This document shows positions 62,751 to 64,000 of a stretch of 64,000 bases of DNA, piece after piece. The stretch's first letter is position 1. Each line of letters starts with the position of its first letter. The translations under genes and the position numbers were made by a program. The notes below the pieces were generated by a model that did no database searches, was not told the origin of the DNA, and was given only the letters and a program-made list of their open reading frames with translations. The DNA comes from Rhodococcus sp. Leaf278 (GTDB lineage Bacteria > Actinomycetota > Actinomycetes > Mycobacteriales > Mycobacteriaceae). The stretch is taken from positions 1-64,000 of the forward strand of contig NZ_LMRR01000006.1 in NCBI RefSeq assembly GCF_001426085.1. Direction: 5' to 3'.

Positions 62751-63631
62751 GATTCGAACTCCTGCTTGGGGACTACCACCATGGGGACGGGCAGGACGCG
62801 AAGCATCTTCGCTGCCGTCGATCCGAGGAAGAGTCTGCGGGGTTGAGCGAGGCGGCTCGAGCCGACCATCACCAGGTCGCCGTCCTGCCAGTCGAGTGTC
62901 CGCACCGCAGACTCGACCGACGATCCGTCCGCGATGGTCACCGAAAGCGGAAAGTCCTCAGGCAAGGTGGATTTCGCTTCGTCCATCAGCGCGCGTGTGT
63001 GCGCGAGGGCACGTTCACGCGCGCTGTCATAGCTGTCGCGGGCATCGCGAAGATCGTTGCGGGGATCGAGCGCAACCAGGGACACCAGCCGTAGCGGAGT
63101 GTGCATCCTTTCGCAGGTTCGTACTGCGGTTCGCAACAGAACGTCCGCTCCCGTCCTGGTCCCGAGTGCGCAGGTCACCTGACGAATGTCGACGGCCGTC
63201 GAGTGCCGGGTGCCGCGCGGCGCGAGGGCAAGCGGCACGTGCGCCGAATGGAGCAGTTCGGTCGAGACCGAGCCGACGGAATGCCGTCCGAGCAGGCCGT
63301 CTCCGGACGCACCCACCACGATGGCCGAGGCTCCCAGCCGAGCCACCTCGTCGAGCAGTCCCTGGGCGAACGAATCGTTGAAACTCGCATGCACGGCGAC
63401 CTCGATGTCGGACGGCACCAACGATTTCGCCTCGTCGAGCCAGCCCTGCGCTCGTGTGACCAGGACGTCCTCGTAGCCGGTTTCCGCGGGGACTCTCGAC
63501 GCAACGGTCCGGTCCGGCGGTAGAACCATGCAGATGTCGAGCTGAGCACCCAGGCTCCGGGCGAGCTGCACCCCGAGGGTAAGACCGTCCTTACCGCTGG
63601 GGGTGGCGAGATATCCGACGACCAAGCGCAT
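62747..63631 (-). CDS. Universal stress protein, two tandem Usp domains
   Basis: 294 residues from ATG 63631, with AAGGAG 8 nt upstream (a GTG two codons earlier is too close to it). Each half has the Usp fold; the ATP-binding G-x2-G-x9-G-(S/T) motif is readable as GASGDGLLGRHSVGSVS (about residue 120) and VGSSRLAQPRRLFLGSTA (about 265), with the first glycine pattern weaker in the second. A cytoplasmic nucleotide-binding modulator. Cotranslated with the APC permease, so it may tune that transporter. Confidence 0.9.
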   Translation of the reverse strand: MRLVVGYLATPSGKDGLTLGVQLARSLGAQLDICMVLPPDRTVASRVPAETGYEDVLVTRAQGWLDEAKSLVPSDIEVAVHASFNDSFAQGLLDEVARLGASAIVVGASGDGLLGRHSVGSVSTELLHSAHVPLALAPRGTRHSTAVDIRQVTCALGTRTGADVLLRTAVRTCERMHTPLRLVSLVALDPRNDLRDARDSYDSARERALAHTRALMDEAKSTLPEDFPLSVTIADGSSVESAVRTLDWQDGDLVMVGSSRLAQPRRLFLGSTAAKMLRVLPVPMVVVPKQEFES

Positions 63632-63680
63632 GGGCACAGCTCCTTAGTTTCAGTGAAAAGTTAGGGGTATTGCGCAAATC

Positions 63681-63738
63681 GGTCACTCCGCAGGCTCCGC
63701 TCCTGCTCGAATGGTCACTCCGCAGGCTCCGCTCCTGC
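63681..63738. repeat. 26-bp direct repeat containing a hairpin
   Basis: GGTCACTCCGCAGGCTCCGC (then TCCTGC) occurs twice, at 63681-63706 and 63713-63738, separated by 6 bp. The second copy completes a CCGCAGG-N7-CCTGCGG hairpin (63720-63740), which ends 1 bp from the stop of the edge gene and could be its terminator. This kind of short GC-rich unit may be a dispersed element, but only these two copies were noticed here. Confidence 0.65.
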
Positions 63739-63741
63739 GGA

Positions 63742-64000
63742 TCATCGGCACCGAGACAGGGCGAGCGAGAGCTCCGCGCTCACCACGCAGACTTGCGAAT
63801 TACTCGGCTCTTCGACGCTGTGGAGTTCACCGATCATCTGGGCCAAGCGTTCGGCGGACATGGTGTGCTCAGACTGCCACGCGGCCACGGCGTCGGTGGC
63901 GGATTCGGTGTGCGCCGCATCGCGCAGGACCTGTTCGGTCATCTCGTGCCAGTGCTCTCGAAGCGCGTCGACCAGAACGGTGCCCGCCATCGCGTCCCAG
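63742..64000 (-). CDS. C-terminus of a large protein, probably NAD-glutamate dehydrogenase
   Basis: A minus-strand frame open from the right edge, last 85 or so residues only. WDAMAGTVLVDALREHWHEM, then AAWQSEHTMSAERLAQMI and the ending AELSLALSRCR resemble the tail of the large actinobacterial NAD-specific glutamate dehydrogenases (W-x-A-x-A...LRDDL...LSVALR). The resemblance is moderate. The catalytic part is outside the window. Confidence 0.55.
   Translation of the reverse strand, partial: WDAMAGTVLVDALREHWHEMTEQVLRDAAHTESATDAVAAWQSEHTMSAERLAQMIGELHSVEEPSNSQVCVVSAELSLALSRCR

Overview
The window is high-G+C actinobacterial DNA, most likely from a Rhodococcus or close relative in the Mycobacteriales. 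The signs are strong G/C third-position bias, many GTG starts, an F420-type luciferase-like monooxygenase, a steroid-degradation-style pair of a thiolase-like protein and a DUF35 protein, dense TetR/MarR/GntR regulation, and the apparent C-terminus of an NAD-glutamate dehydrogenase at the right edge. I see no rRNA, tRNA, CRISPR, transposase, integrase or origin. The assignment to genus is inference.

The window is a run of small catabolic modules. Each usually holds one importer, one or two C-N or ester-bond hydrolases, and a local regulator next to a palindromic site.
(1) 1-1344: fragments of a FadB-like gene and a cyclase-family gene joined head to head, both lacking their 5' ends, so this is a rearrangement scar.
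(2) 1355-12060: a LysR regulator; a minus-strand operon of MFS transporter, YtcJ-type amidohydrolase, a kinase/PLP-lyase fusion and an esterase; an amidase; and a TetR regulator with two near-identical operators.
(3) 12117-15940: a second TetR, an APC permease and another YtcJ-type amidohydrolase.
(4) 15960-20315: MarR and a divergent operon of SDR, amidohydrolase, MaoC hydratase and acyl-CoA ligase.
(5) 20303-27795: agmatine deiminase, flavin amine oxidase, GntR, a POT peptide transporter, a cytoplasmic gamma-glutamyltransferase and a DUF1275 membrane protein.
(6) 28768-35450: a peptide-type ABC importer with a fused permease-ATPase, plus an amidase.
(7) 35496-43963: DUF3237/TetR, TetR/APC permease, and TetR with a polar amino acid ABC importer and a second gamma-glutamyltransferase.
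(8) 43960-49652: SDR, NCS1 permease, acetylpolyamine-amidohydrolase-like protein and TetR, plus a metallo-beta-lactamase-fold hydrolase that shares the same operator.
(9) 49743-60974: an acyl-CoA catabolic regulon under one TetR, marked by three copies of ACTTGCTG-N5-ACAGCAA-type sites.
(10) 61173-64000: APC permease with a universal stress protein, then the edge gene.

The common theme is scavenging of amides, amines, peptides and gamma-glutamyl compounds, with carbon skeletons passed to CoA-thioester beta-oxidation-like steps. The most interesting parts are the ACTTGCTG regulon with its thiolase-like protein lacking the nucleophilic cysteine, the kinase/PLP-lyase operon, and the shared CTTGGTCGA operators. 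Most operons are tightly coupled by 4-bp (ATGA/GTGA) or 8-bp stop/start overlaps.
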